Source: Treponema sp.
GTDB taxonomy: Bacteria > Spirochaetota > Spirochaetia > Treponematales > Treponemataceae
Length of the DNA stretch: 31,193 nucleotides
Reading direction: 5' to 3'
Assembly (NCBI GenBank): GCA_017963165.1
Contig: JAGCTZ010000123.1
Span: 1 to 31,193 of the forward strand
Shown here: one piece after another, positions 1 to 7,860 of the stretch
Numbering within the stretch: the first letter of the stretch is position 1
How the letters are laid out: every line of letters starts with the position of its first letter
Made by a program: the position numbers and the translations under genes
Notes under the pieces: generated by a model
Seen by the model: the letters and a program-made list of their open reading frames with translations, nothing else
What the model was told of the DNA's origin: nothing
Databases searched by the model: none

Positions 1-89
1 AAGGAGCCGTAGTGCTTACAGACAGCCTCTCCCTGCTCCTCTTTTTCCAGATGAAGACATTTTGTTTCTATAGAAAATGATTTACTCAT
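1..89 (-). CDS. PLP-dependent transsulfuration enzyme, N-terminal fragment (tentative)
   Basis: An open frame starts at ATG 89-87 and runs off the left edge; 29 codons are visible. A good ribosome binding site (AAGGA, about 7 nt before the ATG) follows the stop of the preceding NifX-like gene by about 10 nt, so this is the next gene of the same operon. The visible protein begins MSKSFSIETKCLHLEKEEQG and continues through a Cys and a Tyr-Gly-Ser. The IETKCLH start resembles the N-terminus of O-acetylhomoserine sulfhydrylase / methionine gamma-lyase / cystathionine gamma-lyase family proteins, where a short polar stretch precedes the PIYQT motif. That motif would lie outside the window, so the family call is an inference from little sequence. 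A sulfur-amino-acid enzyme would fit the neighbouring cysK and the shared operators. A NifD/E-like start is less likely but not excluded. Confidence 0.4.
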   Translation of the reverse strand, partial: MSKSFSIETKCLHLEKEEQGEAVCKHYGS

Positions 90-99
90 GTTATATTCC

Positions 100-534
100 T
101 TATTCACCAAACTTTGCATAATAGGCGGCAAGCTTTTTCAGAGCATCCTCAACAGGGATTTCAATATCAAAGACACTGATAGCATTGCGCTCTAGCTGAC
201 GTCTCATACCCTGACCAATCTGTGCGGCAACTACCGCCCTGCAATCCAATAAAAGTTCTACAGCAGGAGATAATGGACCTGAAGAAGCAGCACCACCACC
301 GCAGCCACCGCCTGAGCCACCACAGCCGCCTCCTCCACCGGGACAGGCAAAGGTGGTTTCAATCTGCGGTCCCTGAAGGGCAACCTCTGCAGAATCATCC
401 ACCGGCACTTCTCTCTTTTCACTCAGTTCAAACTTACCATCCTTAAAATCATAAAGCAGAAAGGACTTAGCCTGACCAAAGTGCAAATCAATATTGAGGC
501 CGTCGGATGTCGCAATGGCTACTTTTATACCCAT
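100..534 (-). CDS. NifX/NafY-like cofactor-binding protein with Gly/Cys-rich loop
   Basis: A 144-residue protein of the dinitrogenase iron-molybdenum cofactor-binding (NifX/NafY/NifB C-terminal) family. Members carry or store iron-sulfur clusters that NifB makes. The family pattern is visible: an N-terminal strand (KVAIATSDG, residues 4-12), an H-F-G motif near residue 18-20, a central LLLDCRAVVAAQIGQGM segment and a C-terminal VEDALKKL helix. Between residues 64 and 82 it has an unusual loop, CPGGGGGCGGSGGGCGGG, with cysteines at 64, 71 and 78 spaced seven apart. This could bind metal or a cluster. The start is supported by GGAG 8 nt upstream. It follows the NifH-like gene by 68 nt that contain one copy of the interspersed repeat, and is the second NifX-like protein of the operon. 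The family is clear; the exact cluster carried is not. Confidence 0.85.
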   Translation of the reverse strand: MGIKVAIATSDGLNIDLHFGQAKSFLLYDFKDGKFELSEKREVPVDDSAEVALQGPQIETTFACPGGGGGCGGSGGGCGGGAASSGPLSPAVELLLDCRAVVAAQIGQGMRRQLERNAISVFDIEIPVEDALKKLAAYYAKFGE

Positions 535-575
535 AAAATCTCCAAATTAATCCTTGAAAATGGAACTTCATAAGG

Positions 576-600
576 CCCTTCGACAGGCTCAGGGACCGCG
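576..600. repeat. Interspersed CTTCGACAGGCTCAGGG repeat, copy 1
   Basis: This copy reads CCCTTCGACAGGCTCAGGG followed by ACCGCG on the plus strand. It sits 2 nt beyond the stop codon of the NifH-like gene, inside the nif-like operon, so the operon mRNA carries its complement. Near-identical copies occur at 4637, 17926, 17967 (inverted), 21532 and 30259. Confidence 0.85.
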
Positions 601-602
601 TC

Positions 603-1822
<1,220 letters not shown>

Positions 1823-1830
<8 letters not shown>

Positions 1831-2725
1831 GTGAAAAATTCTCCTCAAAGGCCGGCGCCCCAGTTCCAGCTTCAGCACCAGCTCCAAAGCCCTTATAAAG
1901 CTCTTTAGAAATCTCTGACTTACCCGGAACCCCTGCCGCATCTGCACGACAGTGATTACAGTGCAAAAAGATTTCTATGTATTCACCGGCAGCCCTTCTT
2001 GCTTCTTCTATCTGAGCACAGTTTGGAGCCGGCTCATCCTTTAGCTTTGCAGTAGGAATTAAAGGAATTATGTTGTACTTGTCTGCCCCCGCTTCTGCAA
2101 CCGCCTGAGCAATTGCCGCAATGTGATTTCCATTTATACGCGGAACAAGTACAGTATTTACCTTTACCGTAATTCCTGCCTCTGCTATTTTTTTAATTCC
2201 TTCCAGCTGATTTTGAATAAGGATTTTTGCACCCTCTACCCCATCAAGCTTTTTACCATGCCAGACAACATAATCATTCAACTGAACCAGAATCTGCGGA
2301 TCTACTGCATTTACAGTAACAGTAAGACTGTCTATACCTGCAGCAATCACCTCGTCTGCACGCTCGTTCAACAAAAGACCGTTCGTGCTCATACATTTTA
2401 TTAACCCCGGGAAACGCTGACTAATAAGCTCAAAGGTCTTAAAGGCATTGTCACTTGCAAGAGTGTCTCCAGGTCCCGCAATTCCGGCAACTTTAATATC
2501 CGGACTTATTTCAAGGGCCTTTTCGACAATCTGACAGGCTTCCTCAGGCTTTAATACCCGCCCCGTAACTCCAGGACGGTTTTCTTCGTAATTAAGGGAG
2601 CGCTGGCAGAAACGGCAGGCAATGTTACAGCCGGGACAAACAGGCAGATGAATACGGCCTGTTCTTGCGGCATGCGAACCAAAGCAAGGATGTTCCCTTG
2701 TAAGCTCAGAAAAACTTCTTGCCAT
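1823..2725 (-). CDS. nifB: NifB-type radical SAM cofactor maturase
   Basis: A 300-residue radical SAM protein that in the NifB family fuses [4Fe-4S] clusters and inserts a carbide to form the 8Fe precursor of nitrogenase-type cofactors. The radical SAM motif is CNIACRFC (C33-x3-C37-x2-C40), preceded by HPCFGSHAARTGRIHLPVCPG as in NifB. VAGIAGPGDTLA, CMSTNGL, KVNTVLVPRINGNH and the C-terminal HCNHCRADAAG (matching NifB's CxxCRADAVG) are all present, so the protein looks functional. It lacks the NifX-like C-terminal domain of long NifBs, which is instead supplied by the separate NifX-like genes. The start at ATG 2725 is chosen because AAAGGAG lies 7 nt before it; a GTG at 2743 would put that site inside the gene. 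The 17-bp operator at 2749-2765 lies just upstream. In a methylthio-alkane reductase context the same protein would be MarB. Confidence 0.92.
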
Positions 2726-2748
2726 TTCTGCACTCCTTTGCACTCTTA

Positions 2749-2765
2749 CCTATCATTTTAGTAGG
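2749..2765. promoter_or_regulatory. 17-bp palindromic operator upstream of the nifB operon
   Basis: CCTATCATTTTAGTAGG, followed by TTATA. It matches the two 17-bp sites at cysK (CCTACTTGTCTAGTAGG and CCTACTTTGTCAATAGG) in half-sites and spacing. It lies between the cysK terminator and the nifB ribosome binding site, about 24 nt upstream of the nifB start. The regulator is not in the window; an RrF2/CymR-type sulfur repressor is an inference from the genes controlled. Confidence 0.65.
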
Positions 2766-2774
2766 TTATAAGCT

Positions 2775-2812
2775 TAAAAAAATTGCGGAACACTCAAACC
2801 ATGCTCCGCAAA
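2775..2812 (-). terminator. Rho-independent terminator of cysK
   Basis: Reading the minus strand, TTGCGGA (2811-2805) pairs with TCCGCAA (2789-2783) around a 15-nt loop, followed directly by seven T residues. It begins about 10 nt after the cysK stop and separates cysK from the nifB operon, so nifB needs its own promoter. Confidence 0.8.
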
Positions 2813-2821
2813 CTAATTTAA

Positions 2822-3760
2822 TTAGTTATCGCTGAACAAAGGTGTAGACAAGTAGCGGTCACCAGAATCAGGCAAAAGAACTACGATTGTCTTGCCTTTA
2901 TTTTCAGGGCGTTCTGCAACAAGTCTTGCAGCCTTAAGAGCAGCACCACTTGAAATACCAACTAAGATTCCTTCGCTGCGGGCAAAAGCGCGGCCTTCGG
3001 CAAAAGCATCTTCGTTTTCGATTGTAATGATTTCGTCATAAACCTTTGTGTTAAGAACATCAGGAATAAAGCCTGCACCAATTCCCTGAATCTTGTGAGG
3101 ACCGGAAACACCCTTAGAAAGAACAGGGCTTGTAGCCGGTTCAACGGCAATTACCTTTACGTTAGGATTCTGCTCTTTAAGATACTGACCAACACCTGTA
3201 ACTGTACCACCGGTTCCAACACCGGCAATAAAAATATCTACCTTTCCTTCTGTCTGCTTCCAGATTTCAGGTCCTGTTGTTTTCTTATGAATTGCCGGGT
3301 TTGCAGGGTTTACAAACTGTCCCGGAATGATTGAACCAGGGGTTGCAGCGTGAAGCTCTTCTGCCTTGGCAATAGCTCCCTTCATACCCTTGGCACCTTC
3401 TGTCAAAACAATCTGGGCACCATAAGCCTTAAGAAGATTGCGGCGTTCAACACTCATTGTTTCTGGCAAAGTAAGAATTGCTTTATAACCTTTGGCTGCG
3501 GCAACAGCAGCAAGACCAATACCTGTATTTCCTGAAGTTGGTTCAATAATAGTAGCTCCAGGCTTTAAAATTCCCTTTTCTTCTGCGTCTTCAATCATTG
3601 CAAGGGCAACACGGTCTTTAACACTTCCTGCCGGATTCAAATATTCAAGCTTGGCAAGAAGCTTTGCATCTTTAACTCCAGATGCCTTAGCATATCCGTT
3701 CAACTGTAAAAGCGGGGTTCCGCCAATCAATTCCAATGCACTCTGTTTAATATCACTCAT
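2822..3760 (-). CDS. cysK: Cysteine synthase A (O-acetylserine sulfhydrylase)
   Basis: A 312-residue fold-type II PLP enzyme that joins sulfide to O-acetylserine to give cysteine in the cytoplasm. The N-terminus [14 protein letters not shown], the PLP lysine K48 in NPAGSVKDR, the PTSGNTG substrate loop (74-80), the [12 protein letters not shown] phosphate-binding loop and the C-terminal [14 protein letters not shown] are all intact, and the length is standard. The ATG at 3760 is preceded by AGGAGG. Promoter (TTGACA, 17 nt, TATTCT) and two 17-bp operators lie upstream, and a terminator follows. It is transcribed in the same direction as the nifB operon just downstream, which carries the same operator. 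Choice of CysK over CysM rests on the SGNTG and C-terminal motifs. Confidence 0.95.
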   Translation of the reverse strand: MSDIKQSALELIGGTPLLQLNGYAKASGVKDAKLLAKLEYLNPAGSVKDRVALAMIEDAEEKGILKPGATIIEPTSGNTGIGLAAVAAAKGYKAILTLPETMSVERRNLLKAYGAQIVLTEGAKGMKGAIAKAEELHAATPGSIIPGQFVNPANPAIHKKTTGPEIWKQTEGKVDIFIAGVGTGGTVTGVGQYLKEQNPNVKVIAVEPATSPVLSKGVSGPHKIQGIGAGFIPDVLNTKVYDEIITIENEDAFAEGRAFARSEGILVGISSGAALKAARLVAERPENKGKTIVVLLPDSGDRYLSTPLFSDN

Positions 3761-3776
3761 AATGGTCCTCCTATTT

Positions 3777-3793
3777 CCTACTTGTCTAGTAGG
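3777..3793. promoter_or_regulatory. 17-bp operator in the cysK leader
   Basis: CCTACTTGTCTAGTAGG is a perfect 6-bp inverted repeat around a 5-nt centre. It lies between the predicted cysK transcription start (about 3797) and the AGGAGG ribosome binding site, so a bound repressor would block elongation or early initiation. See the matching sites at 2749 and 3821. Confidence 0.7.
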
Positions 3794-3804
3794 TTATACC
3801 AAGG

Positions 3805-3837
3805 AGAATAAAACTAATTACCTACTTTGTCAATAGG
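3805..3837 (-). promoter_or_regulatory. cysK promoter overlapped by a second 17-bp operator
   Basis: On the minus strand TTGACA (3833-3828), a 17-nt spacer and TATTCT (3810-3805) form a strong sigma-70-type promoter. The operator CCTACTTTGTCAATAGG (3821-3837) contains the whole -35 hexamer. Its centre is 44 bp from the operator in the leader, about four helical turns. This is the layout of a repressor that blocks polymerase when sulfur is sufficient; the signal itself is inferred. Confidence 0.75.
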
Positions 3838-3903
3838 TTTATTAAAATTTTTCGGAAAAAATTAAGGGAAAACTGGCCAACCGCCCCCACAAAAAAAATA
3901 CTG

Positions 3904-4602
3904 TTAGCCTATTGTTGTTCCAATATATTCCTGATCATTCAAGATTGCCTTGATGTTAGGAATATTTTTTCCGCCGGCGCAGATAACCTTCATGCCAAGC
4001 TCGCTGGCCTTTTTAGAGGCAATAGGGTCAAAAGGACAGTTTTTACCCGGAGTCCATTCGTCGCCAACCATTTTGCGGAAGTCTTCCCAGGAAATTGTAT
4101 CCAGAGGCTTGGCATCAGGATTTTTGCGCGGATCGTCGGTATATACCTTTTCGATATTAGAAAGATTTACAATTGTCTTTGCGTCAAATTTTTCGCCAAG
4201 ATAAACTGCATCAGTATCTGTAGAAAAACCCGGTTTCCAGCCGGAAGCAACAAGCACCTGACCGTCAAAGCTTAAATCTTCAAGAGTAGGATTATATACA
4301 ACATCGTTTTTACAGTATGCTCCAAACGAAGCCTTCAAAAGCTGAGCGTTTATTCTGGTTGCCATAATACCAATCCAGTCGGCAGCATCAGCCTGTGCAG
4401 ACAAACCTGTAGCCCCAGCCACATCATTATATGCATTCTGATAAACACGAGCAGGAGCACCACCACCGGCAACAAGAATAAGACGTCTGGATTTATCTTC
4501 GTCCAGCCAGGCAGTACACATTTTTACAAATGAAGTCAAAAACTCAACATCCGGCTTATCCGGAACAATTATAGAACCACCAACAGATAAAACTTTAGTC
4601 AT
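3904..4602 (-). CDS. pyrH: UMP kinase, archaeal-type
   Basis: A 232-residue amino-acid-kinase-fold enzyme predicted to phosphorylate UMP to UDP with ATP. It shows the N-terminal VLSVGGSII glycine loop, LVAGGGAPARVYQ, the DAADWIGIMATRINAQLL helix, PGFSTDTDAV, and the nucleotide-binding LSNIEKVYTDDPRKNPDAKPL segment. The FDPIASKKASE and GMKVICAGG C-terminal elements are also typical. The ADxIGIxATRxNAxLL and PGxSTDTDA patterns match the shorter archaeal-type PyrH lineage rather than the E. coli hexameric form. The ATG is preceded by AGGAGG. It stands alone, with no translation-factor neighbours (tsf, frr) as seen in many bacteria. Confidence 0.88.
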   Translation of the reverse strand: MTKVLSVGGSIIVPDKPDVEFLTSFVKMCTAWLDEDKSRRLILVAGGGAPARVYQNAYNDVAGATGLSAQADAADWIGIMATRINAQLLKASFGAYCKNDVVYNPTLEDLSFDGQVLVASGWKPGFSTDTDAVYLGEKFDAKTIVNLSNIEKVYTDDPRKNPDAKPLDTISWEDFRKMVGDEWTPGKNCPFDPIASKKASELGMKVICAGGKNIPNIKAILNDQEYIGTTIG

Positions 4603-4636
4603 AATCTTCCTCCTAAATTAAAAACACAGCTTTTGT

Positions 4637-4697
4637 CCCTTCGACAGGCTCAGGGACCGCGGTGGGCGATGGGACTGCGGTGGGCGATGGGACCGCA
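4637..4697. repeat. Interspersed repeat copy 2 with an 18-bp tandem expansion
   Basis: The CTTCGACAGGCTCAGGGACC core is followed by two tandem copies of an 18-bp unit, GGTGGGCGATGGGACYGC. It fills the gap between pyrH and the end of the transglutaminase-like gene. No open frame of interest lies here. Confidence 0.8.
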
Positions 4698-4700
4698 GTT

Positions 4701-6404
4701 TTAGTACACACCCTTAATGCTTGGCACGCTCCAATACGAGCTGTATTTTGCTGTATTGCTGCTTGCTTCTTCCCAGATACTCTGCAAAGCAAAGCTCTTA
4801 GGATATTTTACAGTTTTATTATCTTGTGTAAAAGGCTTAAGTTCACTATATCCGCGTGAAAAAGTAATATGATGAGCATCAAGATTGCCAAAATAATATT
4901 CAGACGGTTCAAAAGTATCTGCCCATTTTTTATATTCAAGACCGGCACCCAAGGCTGCATCAACAGGAAACCAGCCAAAACCAGTCAGATATATTTCATT
5001 CCACCAGTGAGCTTGAGTAGACAAATCCTGCCCGATAAGAATACCGCTGTCTATTAAAGTTGGAATACCGGCAGCCCTTGAAAGAGAAGCAAAAATCACA
5101 GCATATTCATACGCATCGCCCGAAGAGAATAAAAGCATATCAAGCGGGTTAGAATCATTATTGCGCAACCTGCTTATTACAGCATACTTTTCGAGCATAT
5201 AAGAATAGATAAGCTTTGCTTTTTTATGAGGATTCGTTTCCTTACCAACAATTTCTGCCGCAAGTTCAACAATGCTGCTATTATCACTCAAAATAATTGA
5301 ATCTGGCTTTGTATATTTATCATAAAGCACAGAATTCATGTTTTTATAATTTCCAACACCAGTTACCTTTACGTCTGTCGCAGTTTCATAAACAGTAACA
5401 GCAAAGCTCTGCCTGAAAACACTCTTTGGCGAATTGTTTCTGTTTTTTGTGATCTGATGAATAATACAATTCTGATAATTCTGAAGAATCGGCGATGGAG
5501 TTATTTCTGTAAATTCAAGCGACGGCTGCGACGGAACAATAACAGGTGTCGGACATCGCAATGTAATAGTAGAAACATCTGTAGTCACAACATCCGAAAC
5601 ATCGGCAGTATATTGAACAAGGTAGATTTTCTTTCCGGTATAAGTTTTGGTTCCTGCAGAAGAAACAACAGTAAAATCAACCGGATCAGATTTTTCGCGG
5701 CCAGTATCTACAAGCACAACACCTGAATAAGCACCATCAGGCACACGTACACGAATCTCATTGTTATTCCAGTATTCATAGTCGTCATCAAATTCAGACG
5801 CAGGAATCATATTGCCGGTAAGCAGAGTTGTAGTAACATATTCAGCACCGGAAACAGCCTTATCATAATCACTTGTAAAATAAACCTTTGATTGACCACG
5901 AGAAGCGCCAAAATTATTACCGTAAATTGTAAGCAGAGCACCAACACTTAGCTTGCTGCTCGAAAGAGAAGAAATTACAGGTTTAGTAATCTGGAACGAT
6001 TCCGTAACAGGAACAGGAATATCAACTTCATTTGCAAAAAGAGCAGGCTTTGAACGCTGATTTTTTACACCAACAACAACAAGCCCATCCTGAATATTCG
6101 AAGGAAGCACCAGTTTAATTACATCGTCCTGCCATGAAATATAAGAACTTGCAGTAAGCTTAGAGCCAGCAAATTCAACATAACTCATATCGCGGACATC
6201 GCCAAAATTTTTTCCTTTAATAACAATAACATCGCCGGGAGAACCAACAGAAGGAACAATTGAATCAATTTCGGGAACAGGTTTATTTCTAAAACCAATA
6301 AGAAAGATTGCCGTCATAATAACGGCAACCAGCGCAACTGAACAAACCAGTCTGATTAGAGTATGTTTTCTGAATAGATAACTGAACCGTCCGGAATAAT
6401 CCAC
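4701..6404 (-). CDS. Membrane-anchored IPT/TIG and transglutaminase-like protein, catalytic Cys lost
   Basis: A 567-residue protein with one N-terminal membrane segment (about 18-38) and a long extracytoplasmic part. Two IPT/TIG immunoglobulin-like domains follow (about 44-128 and 140-247), each with the PxIxSxxPxxxSxGxxxxIxGxNFG pattern. A transglutaminase-like core covers about 375-485. In that fold a Cys-His-Asp triad is expected. His466 (QAHWWNEIYL) and Asp482 (GWFPVDAALG) are visible, but the position of the nucleophile in SSGDAYEYA is Ala431, encoded GCG. It may therefore be a binding or scaffold protein rather than a peptidase or cross-linker. It starts at a GTG that overlaps the anti-sigma stop by 1 nt (TAGTG), making it the third gene of the sigma operon. 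It may be the envelope effector or sensor of that system. Confidence 0.8.
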   Translation of the reverse strand: MDYSGRFSYLFRKHTLIRLVCSVALVAVIMTAIFLIGFRNKPVPEIDSIVPSVGSPGDVIVIKGKNFGDVRDMSYVEFAGSKLTASSYISWQDDVIKLVLPSNIQDGLVVVGVKNQRSKPALFANEVDIPVPVTESFQITKPVISSLSSSKLSVGALLTIYGNNFGASRGQSKVYFTSDYDKAVSGAEYVTTTLLTGNMIPASEFDDDYEYWNNNEIRVRVPDGAYSGVVLVDTGREKSDPVDFTVVSSAGTKTYTGKKIYLVQYTADVSDVVTTDVSTITLRCPTPVIVPSQPSLEFTEITPSPILQNYQNCIIHQITKNRNNSPKSVFRQSFAVTVYETATDVKVTGVGNYKNMNSVLYDKYTKPDSIILSDNSSIVELAAEIVGKETNPHKKAKLIYSYMLEKYAVISRLRNNDSNPLDMLLFSSGDAYEYAVIFASLSRAAGIPTLIDSGILIGQDLSTQAHWWNEIYLTGFGWFPVDAALGAGLEYKKWADTFEPSEYYFGNLDAHHITFSRGYSELKPFTQDNKTVKYPKSFALQSIWEEASSNTAKYSSYWSVPSIKGVY

Positions 6405-7078
6405 TAGTTTTGACCTGTTACATCCAGCGGAACTTCTATTTCTGTTGTAACAGGAACATCATCATTTCCAGGGATTGTAATCCTTATAGAAATTGTTTTT
6501 TCTTCACCATCAAATTTAGGGCGGAACACTTCAACATCCTGAATCAGTTTAGAAGCAGCAGCTCCGCTAGAATTACTTACATTTGTAATACGGGCATTCT
6601 GAGAATTAGTAAGACCAAAAACACTCTCACCATTAAAAGCCACATTTTCCAGCTGTTCAGAAACCTGCGAAGGCACCTGCGAATAAATGCTCGAAGTTGC
6701 AGACATAGTCTTTACACCGGCTCTTCCTGTAGCAAGCTTAAGCGGAATTGCAAGCGCAAGAACAGCAACAGCGGCAGCAGCCGGAACAATAATTTTCCAT
6801 GAACGAAGATTTACCTTACCAGAATTGCTGCGTCCAGAATTCTTAGAATACTTCATCTTGAGCATAAGACGCTCGTAGCTTTCGTCCATAAATTTCTTGT
6901 CAGGAGAAATAAGTTCTGCGTCCTTCTGGAATACAGCACTCACAGCCTTAAGCTTTTCTAACTGAGCCTTGCAGCTTTCGCATGAAGCAATATGAGCCTC
7001 GTACTGTTCCCTGTGATTCTGAGGAAGTTCATTATCTAAATACAGAGAGTGAATCTCTTTAGTTGGACAAGTAGACAT
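6404..7078 (-). CDS. Zinc-finger anti-sigma factor (zf-HC2 / ZAS type)
   Basis: A 224-residue single-pass membrane protein. The cytoplasmic N-terminus carries the ZAS zinc motif H29-x3-C33-x2-C36 (EAHIASCESC) after a short helical segment, which binds and holds an ECF sigma factor. A membrane segment at about 95-115 (IIVPAAAAVAVLALAIPLKL) separates it from an extracytoplasmic tail rich in Ser and Val. The start overlaps the end of the sigma gene by 20 nt and has AGGAG inside that gene, so translation is probably coupled. It ends overlapping the transglutaminase-like gene by 1 nt. The signal that releases the sigma factor cannot be read from the sequence. Confidence 0.88.
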   Translation of the reverse strand: MSTCPTKEIHSLYLDNELPQNHREQYEAHIASCESCKAQLEKLKAVSAVFQKDAELISPDKKFMDESYERLMLKMKYSKNSGRSNSGKVNLRSWKIIVPAAAAVAVLALAIPLKLATGRAGVKTMSATSSIYSQVPSQVSEQLENVAFNGESVFGLTNSQNARITNVSNSSGAAASKLIQDVEVFRPKFDGEEKTISIRITIPGNDDVPVTTEIEVPLDVTGQN

Positions 7079-7628
7079 CGTCTTCTCCTAACAATTTAAG
7101 TAATTGTTCTCTTGCTCTAAAAACTCTAACCTTTACGTTACCCTCGGTAATGCCAAGAACCTTTCCGATTTCCTTGTAATTAAGGTCACCATATTCCTTA
7201 AGTATCAGAACCTCTCGAAGATTCTTAGGAAGCTTATTAAGAGCCTCCTTTGCTTTTTTCATTGCATCCTGCTTAAGTAAATCAACTTCACCCGATTCGG
7301 ATTTGCGATGGTCTTCGTAAAGAACCTTTTCATAAGCCTTGCGTTCCCTATCCTTGCGTTTAACATAATTAAGGGAGGCATTTTTCACAACACGAATAAG
7401 CCAGTATTTACAGTCATTCAAAGAAGGAAAAACAAGGCATTTTTCATTAGCTTTAATCAACGAATCATGAACTAAATCTTCAGCCGCTTCTTCATCATTT
7501 ACAATTCTGTATGATATCTTAAAGAGCATTTGCATGCAGGCATCATAAATCGTCTTAAAATCAGATGGATTCCCGGCATTAATCGCAACCTGAATCTCGC
7601 CCTGACTTTGTTCTATATTATCAAACAC
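7059..7628 (-). CDS. ECF-family RNA polymerase sigma factor
   Basis: A sigma-70-family extracytoplasmic-function factor of about 189 residues. Region 2 (LFKISYRIVNDEEAAEDLVHDSLIKA, then KYWLIRVVKNASLNYVKR) recognises the -10 element. Region 4 (LREVLILKEYGDLNYKEIGKVLGITEGNVKVRVFRAREQL) contains the helix-turn-helix that recognises the -35. I place the start at GTG 7628 because GGAG lies 6 nt before it; an in-frame TTG at 7640 would add four residues and put that site inside the gene. Its 3' end overlaps the anti-sigma gene. No clear ECF-type autoregulatory promoter stands out in the 60 nt upstream, where A/T-rich -10-like hexamers are abundant. Targets are unknown. Confidence 0.92.
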   Translation of the reverse strand: MFDNIEQSQGEIQVAINAGNPSDFKTIYDACMQMLFKISYRIVNDEEAAEDLVHDSLIKANEKCLVFPSLNDCKYWLIRVVKNASLNYVKRKDRERKAYEKVLYEDHRKSESGEVDLLKQDAMKKAKEALNKLPKNLREVLILKEYGDLNYKEIGKVLGITEGNVKVRVFRAREQLLKLLGEDDVYLSN

Positions 7629-7699
7629 ATTATTCTCCAAATAGTTACACTCTCTTCTTATATTTTAGCCTATTTTATTGGAAAAATCTATCTTTATAT

Positions 7700-7860
7700 A
7701 GCGGTTAGCGGTTAGCGGTTAGCGGTTAGCGGTTAGCGGTTAGCAGGAGGGGGAAGTCTCCCCCTCGGCCGCACTTCGTTGCGTCCTACCCCCTCTCCTA
7801 GGGGTCTTGCCCCTAAAACCCCGCTAGCTAATAGCTAATAGCTAAAAGCTAATAGCTAAC
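7700..7860. repeat. Heptamer-bounded repeat element between cysS and the sigma gene
   Basis: Left end: six tandem AGCGGTT heptamers (7700-7741). Right end: five AGCTAAT-type heptamers (7826-7860), which on the minus strand read as TTAGCTA units related to the left TTAGCGG units, so the ends are roughly inverted. The interior has small GC-rich hairpins (GGGGGAAGTCTCCCCC, and AGGGGTCTTGCCCCT) and the string GGCCGCACTTCGTTGCGTCC. The right heptamer array contains the cysS stop codon (7856-7858). No protein is encoded; it resembles a non-autonomous intergenic element. Confidence 0.75.

Noticed and set aside
7700..7860. CRISPR-like array
   Set aside because: The units are 7 bp in direct tandem with no spacers; this is simple tandem repetition at the ends of an element.
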